64,000 nucleotides of DNA from Aspidiotus rigidus (Eukaryota; Arthropoda; Insecta; Hemiptera; Diaspididae), in the NCBI GenBank assembly GCA_035079385.1, contig JAVHKY010000003.1:18697001-18761000 (forward strand), read 5' to 3'. Position 1 is the first letter of the stretch; every line of letters starts with the position of its first letter. Below, in pieces: positions 52,385 through 64,000 of the stretch. The notes under the pieces were generated by a model, which was not told the DNA's origin, made no database searches, and saw nothing but the letters and a program-made list of their open reading frames with translations. A program made the position numbers and the translations under genes.

Positions 52385-52580
52385 AAAAGAAGAAAAATAA
52401 CGTCTTTAATGCAAGGTGGTCGCCCAAATGGTTTTTCGCTGCGGACACAGTTCTACCAGACCTACAGCGGCGAGTTCTATTTTGCGCTGTTGGTCGTCGC
52501 TGGTATTCAAACTCAAACTCGTGTCACCTGTGTAGCAAGCCGATACTCTAACTATACCTGTCCGCTGCAGACGAACGATT
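52385..52580 (-). repeat. tRNA-derived SINE-like element
   Basis: On the minus strand: A-box-like TATAGTTAGAGTA (52544-52556), then TCGGCTTGCTACACAGGTGAC, the usual look of a tRNA anticodon region, and B-box-like GAGTTTGAATACC (52502-52514), spaced about 30 bp. A non-tRNA body follows (GCCGCTGTAGGTCTGG, TTTGGGCGACCACCTTGCAT) ending near TTTCTTCTTTTGTCGCG. It would be transcribed by Pol III from the internal boxes and mobilised by a partner LINE. Frames over it (52409-52618 plus, 52406-52675 minus) are shadows. Confidence 0.6.
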
Positions 52581-52619
52581 ACAATATAGTGTGTCACACC
52601 CACGCAGTACGAGCGTAAG

Positions 52620-54275
52620 GGAAGAAATGATATATGGGAAGAAAAGAATATTGTAACCTTAATACTCGCAGACAAACTGGGCAGTCTCCAGCATATATAC
52701 GAAACATTTGCGTTCTACTTTGTGGTGCCGTTCCATCGTGTAAGCGTTGATTCGACATCAGCCCTTAGAGTGTAGTCCAGTAGTTACCAGTGCTGTGATA
52801 TTCACTAGTGGCCCGTCTTATAGACGGATGTTGACGCTTGTCGGTCGCCTTGCACTGATAGTGCGGTATCACCACAAAAATAATGAATAACAAATAAGAA
52901 CCATTGAACTCTTCCCAAGTTCTTTGAAGGAATTTCCTTTGAAGAGCTTTTGCGAGTTTTTTTGGCTATTAAAGGGATCGCAAGGCGACAAGCTATAGAT
53001 GCTAGAATTGCAAATACATCTTGAAATACAATTTCCTGGTTAATTTCAACCACATCACACTTATTTGCTTTGCGATGATACGTAGAAATAAAACTATCTC
53101 TATGCTGTTGGATTTTAAAATTCTTGAGGATGTCCACGAGGCTATAAACCATGATTAAATTATTAAAATAAGACTTTCAGTAGTCGTCGGCGTAGAGTCA
53201 AAAGGTCTCAACTCCCAAAATTAGTGGTTTTGAGTTGATGATGTTTTCTAGTTCTCGTGATGATAATTCATCGTTCTAGAATGATAAAATGATGTGTAAT
53301 TCATTAATTATGCGAAAAATAACAAATTATTTTCCATTTTATTGTAGCTCCATTCAGTACCATAGAAAGTTGTTTTTTGACTCTCCTGTAAAATTACCAT
53401 TTTCTGAGATACAATATTTTGACTGTAGGCCAACGTAGTGTCTTCATTGAGATACATCTTTTAACTTCGTCTTAAATGTTGATGAAATTTTTTTGATCTT
53501 AAATCATAACCATGATTTATCGCAGCCTAAGATTTACTGAGCCAATGGTGGTCATCCAATAGACAATTTACTTGGGTTAACAAGAGAAAATTGAAATGTA
53601 TTTTGTTATTCAGCTTTATTCGAATGTTTACCACAAAGAGAAAAAATATGATAAACAGGTTATTGAAACTCTATTTATATCATTTTTTTGGATTTTAGAG
53701 GATTTTTAGAATAATTTTTCAAGGGCACTTTCTTCTTATACTTTTGTCAACGCAGAAACAATTACTTATCAGAATGCCTCGCTATCATATTTCTCTTTCC
53801 TCTTCCTAAATTCTTGCTTTAGTGGTTTTAATCTTCGAATTATACCTAATTAAATGAATTTTTCAAATCATAGGTTCAGATCCTGTTTCATGTACCTTTC
53901 TGCCTACATATGAGGCGGATCTGAAGATTTTTTCAAGCTTCTAAAATCGGAATCACAGTTTGCGAAGAGGAGCTAAGGTGTCGAATATCTAGGGAATTTC
54001 TTCAATAGATCATTAAAAAATTGGTAGCTAAATTCGCCGATGCTCGCGCCAAATCCCTGAAACACCGGTTTGAATTTTAAGTACATCATTATTTCAATTT
54101 AGGCCTAAATATTTTTAAAATCTAAATATTTTCAAGTCCCTGAAGTGGGTCAAAGGTGTACGACCCAGCCTCATAAGGACGAAAAAAAATCTGGAATGAG
54201 GGAGGTAGAATAGGATTGTGAGTAAAACGTCGCAATTCGTGAATACAAAAAGAAGAAAAATGCTTTCAAAGACCG
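52620..54275. other. Unassigned AT-rich DNA
   Basis: A 115-codon minus frame (52805-53152) lacks recognisable motifs. Nothing else supported. Confidence 0.45.
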
Positions 54276-54277
54276 GA

Positions 54278-54601
54278 TTATATCTTCAGAAAAATTACCT
54301 TTCCAATCTTGGTTTTAGCAAACATTTCGTAATTTGCGGACTTTGGATCACGACGTTGGGTCTTTATAATACCACTTAAGAATTGACCATTTGGTAACAG
54401 TTCACGTAAAGTGCGGTTCCATTTCAACCACGCATTCGTCCCCTCAATCTCGTAGTTGGTGCAGGGATAGCCGGGAGCTGCACCCTCGTACCAATTTGGA
54501 TACTTCACCAGCCACTGCTCTTGAAAGTAGGAAACGAACTCGTTCACTCGCAAATCTTTGTCTTTTTTCCATTTTCGTAGGAACAGCTGCGACGCTTTCA
54601 A
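54278..54601 (-). pseudogene. Possible MULE-type transposase C-terminal fragment
   Basis: 107 codons containing FVSYFQEQWLVKYPNWYEG, GYPCTNYEIEGTNAWLK and a following TLRELLPNGQFL. A pattern W....F...W......W.EG.....TNN..EG.N..LK resembles the third catalytic (Glu) block of MULE transposases, with Glu in YEIEG. It differs from MULE-1, -2 and -3, so it would be a fourth family. Upstream blocks and termini were not found. Moderately uncertain. Confidence 0.45.
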
Positions 54602-54689
54602 AAAATATTCCTAAACTTTAGCGTTCAAGAAGTCTATTTTTTGTGTACAAATATAATATGTTTTTGTAGCTTTCATATTTGCTTTCGAC

Positions 54690-54962
54690 CGAAAGTTTTT
54701 TTTTTTTTTTTTTTTGTAACCCTCTGATTGCGTATAAAATCTTTTTTTTCTGCGTTCAAGGTATTGTCGAATGAGGTAATAATTTTCTAATGATTGGTTG
54801 AGAGAGAATTTGTGATGAAGGGAGAGACAGAATGGTGAAGTCGGATATTTTCGAAAATTTGGCGTCATTGATTGCAGTACAAACATGAAGAGGAGAGGCG
54901 TAAGGAGAGAGTGAGATGGGTATGGCCTATTCTGAGGTGGGTGAAGATGACTTCTCGTCATG
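54690..54962 (-). pseudogene. 5'-truncated LINE tail with poly(A)
   Basis: Minus strand: TREVIFTHLRIGHTHLTLSLR then CLYCNQ, homologous to RREEIVIARLRIGHTRLTH...CPHC of the LINE at 47.3 kb; it ends in a T-run at 54696-54715 (poly(A) tail on the coding strand). About 250 bp remain. Confidence 0.65.
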
Positions 54963-55109
54963 AAGGGCGGTTTGCTATAGACCTAGGAATTGAAGCTAGA
55001 ATAGATCGAATCTAATTAGAAGACAAGGAGGATCAGGTAACATTCTAGGGGGAAAGGATGAGAGGTTAGTAACAGGATTTGAGATAGTACGAGAAGGTTG
55101 GATCAGTTA

Positions 55110-56190
55110 TGAAAGATTTTCGCTCCTTTATAGTAATGAATTGTCGTCTCTTCACTTCAGCAATTTCCAGGACTGTTGAGTTTCTTATTTTTCGAGTCCA
55201 TCATATCTTCATGATTCCTCGGATGACCCACATTCCGAATGCCTCTAGCTGGTTGATGGAATGCTTTTTTAGTGTCCACGTCTCCACTCCATACAAAAGG
55301 ATAGACCATATACGTAGCATTGCACCATTCTGTTCCTGATTGAAATGGCTAACTGTTGATCGCACCTTATCTCTTTAAATTGTATGAATCTTTGCCTAGC
55401 CTGTTCTATTCTAGCCTTGATCTCCGTATCTGGGTTCCAGTTCTGTCATACCACGGTGTCGGGGTACATATTTGAATTATGGAATTCTCTTTATGATTTC
55501 GCCATCGACGTATATTGTGGAGTATTCTGGTCCTTCTCTACTGACAATGAGTAGCATGTTTTGCTGACGTTCATCTTCAGGCCGCGCTTTCGACCTCGCG
55601 CGCTTACCGCGTCTGCAGGTCACGTGTGTTGCCCGCAATCAGTATGGTTTCATCCGCGTAGCAGATATTATCCACTATTCGGCCATTTATTTTGATGCTT
55701 ACCTATCTGATATTCTGTAGGAATTTCAACAGAGGGTCGTGTTTAACATGGCACACCACTCCAAAAAAGTATGTTTTATTGTTTTTTAACGTCACAAAGG
55801 AAATGCATTAAGTTTGGTTGATACTTTCCTCCGGAGGACATAGACCTTTTTCATCCTGCTACACCCTTGTTTTGCTGACGTTCATCTTCAGGCCGCGCTT
55901 TCGACCTCGCGCGCTTACCGCATCTAAGATTGTCTGCAGGTCACGTGTGTTGCCCGCAATCAGTGTGGTTTCATCCGCGTAGCAGATATTATTCACTATT
56001 CGGCCATTTATTTTGATGCTTACCTATCTGATATTCTGAAGGAATTTCAACAGAGGGTCGTGTTTAGCATGGCACACCACTCCAAAAAAGTATGTTTTAT
56101 CGTTTTTTAACGTCACAAAGGAAATGCATTAAGTTTGGTTGATACTTTCCTCCGGAGGACATAGACCTTTTTCATCCTGCTACACCCTCC
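55110..56190 (-). pseudogene. RTE/CR1-like reverse transcriptase remnant with internal tandem duplication
   Basis: From right to left: RT palm IKINGRIVDNICYADETILIAG, where the catalytic YADD reads YADE, then RGRKRGLKMNVSKT (conserved 'GL.MN..KT'), connection NWNPDTEIKARIEQARQRF, and the C-terminal block CYVYGLSFCMEW, similar to 'CYVWSVLLYGVETWTL', and ILRI-like edge. The palm-coding block is present twice (55557-55867 and 55868-56188), so the frame is doubly broken. Reverse transcription for target-primed insertion is the family role; this copy cannot be functional. Confidence 0.72.
55557..56188. repeat. Direct tandem duplication, 311 + 321 bp
   Basis: Copy 1 (55557-55867) and copy 2 (55868-56188) are nearly identical; the main difference is 10 bp (around TAAGATTG) present in copy 2 after GCGCTTACCGC and missing from copy 1, plus a few substitutions. 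Both begin TGTTTTGCTGACGTTCATC and end CATCCTGCTACACCCT. Low divergence implies a recent event in an otherwise old remnant. Confidence 0.9.
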
Positions 56191-56194
56191 ACCA

Positions 56195-58785
56195 TTATTG
56201 AAGTTTATTATACTAAATCGAGTATTTTGATTCTGACATCTGAATCTTGTCGAATTTGCCAGGTTTCTTATCTCATCAATAACTTGGATTAATTGTGCCT
56301 TCAAGTATATTGTACCAGAAAATCGATTTCACCAGAGTATAGAGAAATTTAAAATTGCGAGAAAAGACATAATTCATGATTTTCTGTTCGAACGATGCCA
56401 CGATTTTGAGTAGGTTTGATGTTATTTTATTTTCGTTCGATCGGTTATTTTTCTTGTTTTTGAATAACATCGCAAAGTAAGAAAAATGAAAAGAAATGAG
56501 TAGCAAGAGACCACGCGTTGATATGCGAACGCCGTACGCCTCAGAGTCAATAAACTGCGTAAGGATTATCGAGTCGGTTACGATGTATCAGATGGACATC
56601 CTACGCTGTTCGTCTCATCATTTCGTCCAAAATTAGAATAAAATAAAAACTTAAGAACGCCCCTTTCTCAATTTTGAATCTACGCGTTACAAATATTTGT
56701 AGCTCACTTTCGTGTGTGAATGCGAGTTCCATAGTTATGAAGTCCTATTGGGAAAATTGAAGTGTTTCAAGGTTAGGTGAATGAGGTCATTACCGCATCA
56801 TTCTGCCGATTATTCGATGGAATACCCCTTCGTAAGGTCTTCTCTCGTATTAGTTCGAAAATTTATTTCGAAAACTTTACGAAAGTTCAACAAACAGAAG
56901 AAATAGAATACTGATATGCTTATTGTGAATCACGTAGAGTATCAGCAGCAGATCGTCTAATCAATACTATTTAAAAAACCAATTTAAAAAAAAATATACA
57001 TAAATACTTTTCTTCTCTTTTAAGTATAGAATATCGATTTTCGTCTACCAAAAAAGTGACGATAACGAGTACGAAGGTGGAGTTTTTCGTCTTGAGTAAA
57101 ATTTGATTTCCAGCTTGAAACTCAATGCAAATTATTCCTCGAAACATGACTGTTTACGTTTACATTTCTGGGTGGTGCGTAATTCAATTCCGTATAGGTC
57201 GTCAAAAGTTCTACACACGTAAAACGAACTAAAGAAATAAAAAGTGCGAAACTCGGAATTGCCGCAGATATTTTTTGAAATAAGTAACTCATTTTGACGA
57301 GTTGCTAAAGAATTGAATTTCTTTTAAAAATTTTGATTTATACATCTATATTTATTTTTCTGAATTGTCAAAAAAGTAAGAAAAATTGCTACGATTCGCG
57401 CAAACTTTTTTTTTCCTTTTCCGCTAAATCAGCTAATATGTGCCCGGTAATGAATTTTATTGTCACAGTCGACATAAATTTTCGTACTTCCTTTTATTTT
57501 CTGCCTTGCTACTTGTACTGACGCCGCGCTGTCGAGTTGAAACGAATAAATTTTTTAATTTCTAGCAACAAACTACGGTGTACATCACAGCCAGGATATA
57601 CTCATCTCAACATGGGGTAGGTGCAAGTAGCGAAGTACATTCGTATAGGAAGAAAGAAAAAAAGTAAAACAGTTTCGTTCATTGAAAAACTTTCCAAACT
57701 TGACGACATTGTGCCGTTCTTTATGGGCGTTCTAGCAGATTTCAAACTGTTGATTTCTGTACCGGGCAAGGGCCTCATACTTGAAAACATCGCTTATTGG
57801 GAGTGCAAAGATATTTTAAGTGGCCATTAAGGTCGCGTAAAATAAATAATGCGTGCGACAGCGAACCCCTATGAATAATCAACTTTTTTTATGATATGTT
57901 TGTATCCAAACGAAAGAGTATACTTCAAAGTGGAAGTATTATCTTTCGCTGTATGACGCAATTTGTTCTCCCTTAGAAATATAAAATACAGAGAAAGGCC
58001 GTCGAACTCGGAAAATTTCAAAAACACGCGAACAGAATTTACACAAAAGTGGAAAAATGATGAGTTGAATCCATGCTGAATTATTGTAGTGGGGAAGATA
58101 AATTGAACCAAACTGGATTCTTTTGATTACCACCGATTGTTTGAAATATCATTATATGATTTTTTTTGAGCTAATTAATCATATTCAACAGATCGTCGTG
58201 GAATAGGTCGCCCTTTTTTGAATAAAAATGACCACAATCTCGAGACTGAATTCTCAGGAGGGAAATCCAACTAGAGTATATTCTTGGAAAAGCGCCCGCG
58301 TCCAAACCGTAACGTCAACAGCGGGCGTGAAAGCACCTCTTTCGGTCATGAAACGGATGACTTCATTAGTATAGTACAGTTACTCAAAAATAAAACACCT
58401 TTTTGGGCACTTCTGAACATTAAAAATTCAGCATAAAACATTTTCGTTTTCATTTATGTACTTTGAACTTATGATTCTCTTGTACTTACTATAGTGAGTA
58501 AAAAAGTTTATTAGAACTAGTTGCTAAAAGTTTGTTTTAAAAGACGTAGAAAGATTTTTTCGGTGACATGAAAGAAAACGCGTTCTTTACGGGCCTCGCT
58601 ATGCGGCACAAATTTGCGTTTTGTTTTTCAGGGAGAAAAAACGCGCCAGTTTTCTCTAGAGAATAAAACGCATTGCGCATGCGCATTGTGTACATGACAA
58701 ATGTTGTTTGAATGAACCAAAAAATAGCGAGCGCCACACGAGAACAAAATAAGCGATGAATTTGCATTATATAGCGGCCTTACCA
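56195..58785. other. Unassigned AT-rich DNA
   Basis: No supported gene. A plus-strand frame at 57621-57830 (69 codons) lacks recognisable motifs. Nothing else stands out. Confidence 0.45.
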
Positions 58786-58793
58786 CGGCTAGG

Positions 58794-59270
58794 CAGGGAT
58801 GAAAAGCGGCTCGCAAACAGCTTAGACTTTGACTTAGGCTTGTTGTTCCATGAATTCAAACAGCTTAGCTTTTGGCTTTTGGCTCCTTTCAACAGCTTGG
58901 TGGCGAACAGCTTAGAGCTTAATTGTTTTTTTTCCCCTTTAAAATGAAATCGACTAATCAATCACATTCACACAAACGCATGTGAAGTTGTGGGCTGCAG
59001 TACTGACTACTGTCAGAAAGTAGAACTAATCCAAAATATAAATCTAGAGAAATGGGCACTTTGCATCATGGTTCTCCCGAAAAAAGGGATCATTTTCTCC
59101 TGATTGAAGAAAGAAAAAGAGATCCATCAAGTTCATTAAGCTGTTGTTCAATGACTGGCTTTTGGCTTAATGAATATCGGGAACAGCTTAGGCTTAAGCG
59201 GCTTCTAAGCTGTTCAAAAATCAGCTTAGGCTTCGACTTAAGCGATTGACGGCTTAAACTTCCATCCCTG
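58794..59270. mobile_element. hAT-type MITE (477 bp), TSD CGGCTAGG
   Basis: Termini CAGGGATG ... CATCCCTG are exact complements, and the flanks are exact 8-bp repeats CGGCTAGG (58786-58793, 59271-59278). The interior has many copies of AGCTTAGGCTT / GGCTTAAG / AGCTTTTGGC in both orientations and no coding capacity. Same family as 8746-9048. An autonomous hAT partner is not in this window. Confidence 0.9.
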
Positions 59271-59278
59271 CGGCTAGG

Positions 59279-59492
59279 ACACTATAGACAATGGGTACGT
59301 CCATCCGCCATTTTGGTTCTGAAGGCTTAAAACGTTCATAAGAGCTTATGTTGGATTTTTTCAACATTACCCGCATTGGAAAGGAAATTTTATGGAGAGT
59401 AAATCACTCATAAAAATTTCCTTTCCAACGCGGATAATGTTGAAAAAAGCCATCGAATGACGGACGGATGTACCCATCGTCTATGGTGCCTA
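59279..59492. mobile_element. Foldback MITE (about 210 bp) adjoining the hAT MITE
   Basis: CACTATAGACAATGGGTACG.CCATCCG (59281 on) is inverted near 59461-59490 (CGGATGTACCCATCGTCTATGGTG); the inner arms TTTTTTCAACATTACCCGC and GGAAAGGAAATTTTA (59360-59392) pair with 59405-59450. About 25 bp (GGTTCTGAAGGCTT region) are present only in the left arm. The hAT MITE inserted at or within its left edge. Confidence 0.7.
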
Positions 59493-59499
59493 TACCACA

Positions 59500-62400
59500 G
59501 CTTGGGTCGCAAGAGCGCTCGTTCAGCTATCGTTGATTTTGTTCCCTTGTGGTTAGTATACTATTTCAACATACGCTCTTATAGCCATTCTATAATGGTC
59601 ACTTTCTTAGGCAGCTTCCAAAGTCGGCCACTTGCTTCGCCCACTTTCCGTCCCTACGCAAATTGGCAAAAATAACGTGTACAACAATGCAAATTGTACA
59701 GCATTAGTATCGACTAGTCTTATCAGTGACCCAAAATGGAAGTTTTCAACACATGTAGCAAAAATGAAGTGCAGCAGGGTATTGAGTTGCACCATTTTCG
59801 TTATGAAGGTGTTATATTCAAACTAAGAACAAATTTTGAAATAAAACATTTTTCGAGAATGTTTTTATACTTTTTGTAGAGTTTGTGGATTGTTAATTGA
59901 CGACAAATCTGGTATAAGAAATGTAGATGAGCAGCAACTTCCAAATTTTCTTGCTCATTACCATTTTGGTCCCCTGGCCTTCCTGTCCCTTTCAGTATTT
60001 GCGGAATCAAATGTATCACACACATCAGGCGAACTTAAGAGGTACCGATCGGGGTCCCAATTGTGGGATTCCATCCTTTGAAATTCTGCACAAGCTCAAA
60101 TTCATCATTCAGAGTCACAATTATTAACAACGGCTGGAGCGTACCTGGAACTGAACGAGCCTTGGCGACAGTATATCTTGTGTAAGAATAGTCTCGATCA
60201 AAAAATTTGTACCGTGTCATAGTTACTTCAAAAACACCTCACTTTTTGAGATGTTTCAATTTAAATGAGTATGTACCTGCATCAATGGGTAAATTACATG
60301 GATCCAATTTGCTTTGTCTGCCACTTTCCCTCTTGGAAACACACTCGCAAAGTTCACGAGTCCCTTTTCTGTGTGCGGCGTTTCTCACCTTGAAGAGACC
60401 ATCAGAGATGACGAGCTAGAAGTAAACTTTTTCATTGGCTGTTTTTATTCTTTCATTACGATGTGATTGGCTGCTGCTGTTGACTTCTCAGACTTGAGGA
60501 GTAAAAACTGAAAATACATATTGCTCTTAACATTGTTACCCATAAAATAAACCACATTTAATGCTCCCAAATTTCACCTTCTTCTGTAAGATTGTGCAGC
60601 AAATCTTTCTTCCATTTGTAAGCTTATCTTATTTCTGTAAATATTTTAAATTTTTCCAAGTATTCATCATCAGATTTGTAGTGTTCGTCTTTTTCTCTGC
60701 TGGTACTTGGCAAAGGACAACAAAAAAACTGTTAGTATGAAAGCAAATTGTAAGAGCTGGCAAAATTATTTTAATTGACAACGCGCTAAAGAAGGGATTT
60801 TGCTGGTATGAATATGAGTAAGGGAGATGGGTTAATACGCTTTTTCATAGGAGCTTGAAGTGGTTACAGGGTCATTTCTAAATTAACTTTAATCTTAAGG
60901 GCGAAACATTGTTTGCATATGACGGTAGAAAATTTTCAAGCTAGGAAGATGATTTTTTAAGCCAACAATAGGGACGACCGACTGAGCAGCAGAGATCTTA
61001 CAGCGGTAAACGAATTTCGTCATCAAAGTTTCCCTTCTATCACGGATGATCTCTATTGTTTTATGAAGTGTGAAATAAATGACAAGAAATATTTGCTTTC
61101 TTTCAAACTCGGCTAGCGGGTTTCCTTCAGCACGATGGCGGTGAACTTTACACCAGCTCACAAAGAACAAAAGATACTTACCATGAAAATGAATTTCGTT
61201 CATAATGAAAATTAATGATATTTCAGCGGCAGTTAATTTTCCTCTAGAATACCGCGTCTATTCAGAAATGAGAGAAAAACCGCCTGCCACGAGAATCTGT
61301 GTTGATGATGACTCTGACCGCGACTACAGCGTTCTTATATGCATATGAGACGCGTTCGAATGGCATCGTATGGAAAAAAACTTGTTCGATCGTACCTTTT
61401 CAAATCCTTTTAAGCACATTAATCGCCAGAACTGAGACGTACTCTCGCTTACCCAACTTGTCGTGGTTCACGATAAAATCGACTAGAAAAGCTTAAGAAA
61501 AAACATCAAGCACTGTAATGAGAATACTTGATTAAACATTGGTATGGTGTTGAAAGGCAATGAGAGTACCGCAAGATGAAAATAATTCCTATCCTCGATC
61601 GAGATAACATTTTTTTTTTTTTTGGTATTGTGTAAGACAAGCGCAACGCTATTTAAAATATTCGATGAGATTATCCCACTTTGGATTTCTGATTTGGGTG
61701 GATTTCCATCGGTCCGGTCCCTTAATGCTTGAAATGTTGAAGCCAACGAGTAATAAAAACTTTTCACCGTAATCGAGTAATCAGGATTAATAAACTTTTA
61801 TGAATCCCCCTTCCCTCCTTCTTGGTTAGAAATTGTCGGAAACTTCGTTATTTTTCTGCTCGAAATAAAACGGAAGGAAGAAGAACAACATTTTTACATT
61901 TACAACGGTCGCATTAAATATATAATTCATCGATTTCGACCAGTAACTTTTGTATGGACATAGTACACAATACGTACGTATTCTTCGAATCTTGTGACTC
62001 ACATCACGATACCGTAAAAGTTCATAGGCGCGCTGGTCTTCGAGATAATATATTTTAAATGTCATACAAGACCTACACAATCGATCAGTTTATCTTCAGT
62101 CGACACTCATCAGTGTTGGACGATTTTGCAAAATTTATCCCGTTGAAATGTGCAAACGGGAAGACGAGGAAATCAAAAAAGACAGGGAAAACTTTACTTG
62201 AAAAACATCAACGATGAACTTTTTCAGCGTTCTCGTTTTCGTCGTCTCGTTTCACCTTTCTATTCAATTGGATGGATGAACAGCTCTCTATTAAATTGTC
62301 GTCCTTCTACTCGCAGATAGTGCTACTACATAATACTCTTGTTTGCTCATTTCAACCATCAGGAAAACAGAAATTGTTTTCTGCATCCAAATTTTCAAGT

Positions 62401-64000
62401 AAGGTGCTTCGAAATTGTAATCCACACTGATAGCAAATTATAGCAGACATTCTCATGCAACGTACTCGCAACAAGACAGGAAAGTACTAAAACGGTGTTT
62501 ACCAAACTTAACTACATTTTTAGTACGCATCGAGAAAAATCTGATATCTAATAAGTTTCAATTTGCGCTGAATGTACTTCAAACTGAGATAGACAATCAA
62601 AATGAATGGAGATAGTAAAAAGGTATTATAGACAGTCAAGTTTGAATGCGTAACAGATATCAATTGAACAATAAATACCTACTGAAATGAATTTTTGATT
62701 GGACAACCTTACGACTACATAAGAGAGCAAAGTATGTGTCAGCTTTTGCACAACGCGTAGAAGCAGAGGAGGAACTGTTTTTGAGTTAGTTCTCATCAGC
62801 GCTTCTATACAGCCTGTTCTAACTAACGTGACAACATGCAATCCGAGGCATTGACTACAATATTATATTACTTTGTAACCCTGAATGGTTGATGATGCGG
62901 AAGAGTGTGCCCAGGTGCGTTCACACTGAAACATTGCCAACTTCACCAACCGGTTACACTTGCGTCGCAAAGTCAACGTGACGCAACTTTTTTAACCCTT
63001 CAAAATTTGTGTACAGGTTAGTTGGAACAGACTGTAGTAAAGCATCCTTATACGGACTTGCACACACAAAGCGTAAGTGTCACTGCATGTATAGTTGACG
63101 CGTGGATTTGGAATCCAGTAGGAGCGCTAGTGGCGATGTCTAGAAGGCAATAGAAGGTGAAAATGGTATTTGTGATCATAAGATGTTGCACAAATAAAAT
63201 CAACTTTACCGTCTTGAATCATGTTTTATATGAGAGAATCTAGACTCTAGAGAATTGAAGTTCTAGTTTTATCAATTACCCTTCAGATGAGTTAAACTTC
63301 AGATTTTTATAAAATTTTTCTCACGCCGTCAACTTTTCAACCAGGTCGCTTTGTTTTGCAGCAGGAGGGCGGATATTTTGCCGGAATTTCTAGAAACTGC
63401 TATCTGAGTACATTGAGCGCTTTTGATCAAGCGACTTAAACAATTTTTGGATGTTGATTGTAAAATTAAGTGCCTACATTGTTTGATCGATCACTACTAC
63501 CACGGTACATGATAGAGACACAGACACAGTACCAAAATCTTGTCCGCAGGTTTGTCGCAGCGCATCAAAATTCCGCTCCGTTTGTTGTAATCTCTAGGTC
63601 TAAGTTCCCCGCACCAACGCTGTTACATTAACGTATGTACCCTGGTACGAACAATTTTTTGAAAAATTGTAAAAAATTGAAAAATTCATTTAGAAGAATG
63701 GTTCTTTCTGAAATGTATAGCTTGTAATACACTGTTTATTCGAGGCAAGTTCCAGCTTCCTACAATGATTCATTCTTTTTCTATGATTTTTCGAAAATCG
63801 CCAATTTGCCATAAGACTCCGTGTTAAACGCAAAACGTTTAAAACAAAGCACACAGCACGATCTAGGAATTTGTTGAGAAGTAACGACATATTGAGGGAC
63901 AACAGTTTGTACAGTAAAGATACGCTTGTGTCCGTAAGTCTGTAATGTACTGCGACTACTACACTTGAGCCTAGGACACGAATTTATTATCAACATCCAG
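59500..64000. other. Unassigned AT-rich DNA to window end
   Basis: No recognised domain on either strand. Minus-strand frames at 60895-61203 (102 codons) and 61483-61767 (94 codons) are protein-like at best. A T-run lies at 61611-61624. Potential splice-like GT/AG pairs near 60.0-60.4 kb (minus) do not connect recognisable coding blocks. Confidence 0.45.

Noticed and set aside
52406..52675. 89-codon minus and 69-codon plus frames
   Set aside because: They coincide with a tRNA-derived SINE with A and B boxes.
60035..60420. Possible two-exon host gene on the minus strand
   Set aside because: GT/AG-like boundaries exist near 60270 and 60135, but the joined pieces give no recognisable domain and adjacent frames contain stops.

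Overview
This is an AT-rich (by eye about 35% G+C) eukaryotic, non-coding-dominated window. Eukaryotic signs are a GT-AG intron of 75 bp, poly(A)-tailed non-LTR retrotransposon ends, tRNA-derived SINE-like modules and many nested DNA transposons with short target-site duplications (TSDs). The mix (mariner, pogo-like, hAT and CACTA-like MITEs, FLYWCH MULEs, Penelope, Jockey/R1/RTE-like LINEs) fits an arthropod, plausibly an insect; I cannot name the species. I found no host protein-coding gene that I can support.

Layout. 0-1.2 kb: tail of a Penelope-like element with a GIY-YIG endonuclease. 1.2-8.1 kb: mostly featureless AT-rich DNA with a degenerate AT-rich tandem array. 8.15-10.3 kb: a nested stack, with a foldback whose centre holds a decayed mariner, itself hit by a hAT MITE, and whose right arm holds a further small MITE. 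13.6-17.6 kb: a dispersed minisatellite-bearing repeat and a large inverted repeat whose arms carry a tRNA-like module; one arm is split by a MITE, and the other arm supplies the empty site. 18-20.3 kb: more copies of the dispersed repeat and a foldback. 24.8-27.35 kb: a non-autonomous MULE (MULE-3) with exact 9-bp TSDs, carrying foreign DNA and a nested CACTA-like foldback. 27.9-30.3 kb: a TAA-flanked MITE and a TA-flanked pogo-like element. 32.5-34.4 kb: a decayed MULE (MULE-2). 38.4-42.1 kb: two LINE remnants. 43.78-46.05 kb: an apparently complete MULE (MULE-1) with exact 9-bp TSDs, terminal inverted repeats of about 290 bp and an uninterrupted spliced FLYWCH transposase. 47.1-48.76 kb: a LINE fragment with a 473-codon open frame covering RT thumb, RNase H and zinc knuckle. 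50.6-56.2 kb: further RT, SINE and MULE remnants, including a near-perfect 311/321-bp tandem duplication through an RT active-site region. 58.8-59.5 kb: a hAT MITE with exact 8-bp TSDs beside a foldback. The rest is unassigned intergenic DNA.

How it fits together: the window is a transposon graveyard with one likely recent resident. MULE-1 could supply transposase to related ends, and MULE-1 and MULE-3 share a similar GGG...CCGGAC terminus. All three MULEs carry arrays of a short CG-containing motif inside their ends, but the motif differs per element, which suggests separate transposase specificities. Nesting gives a relative order of insertion at several places.
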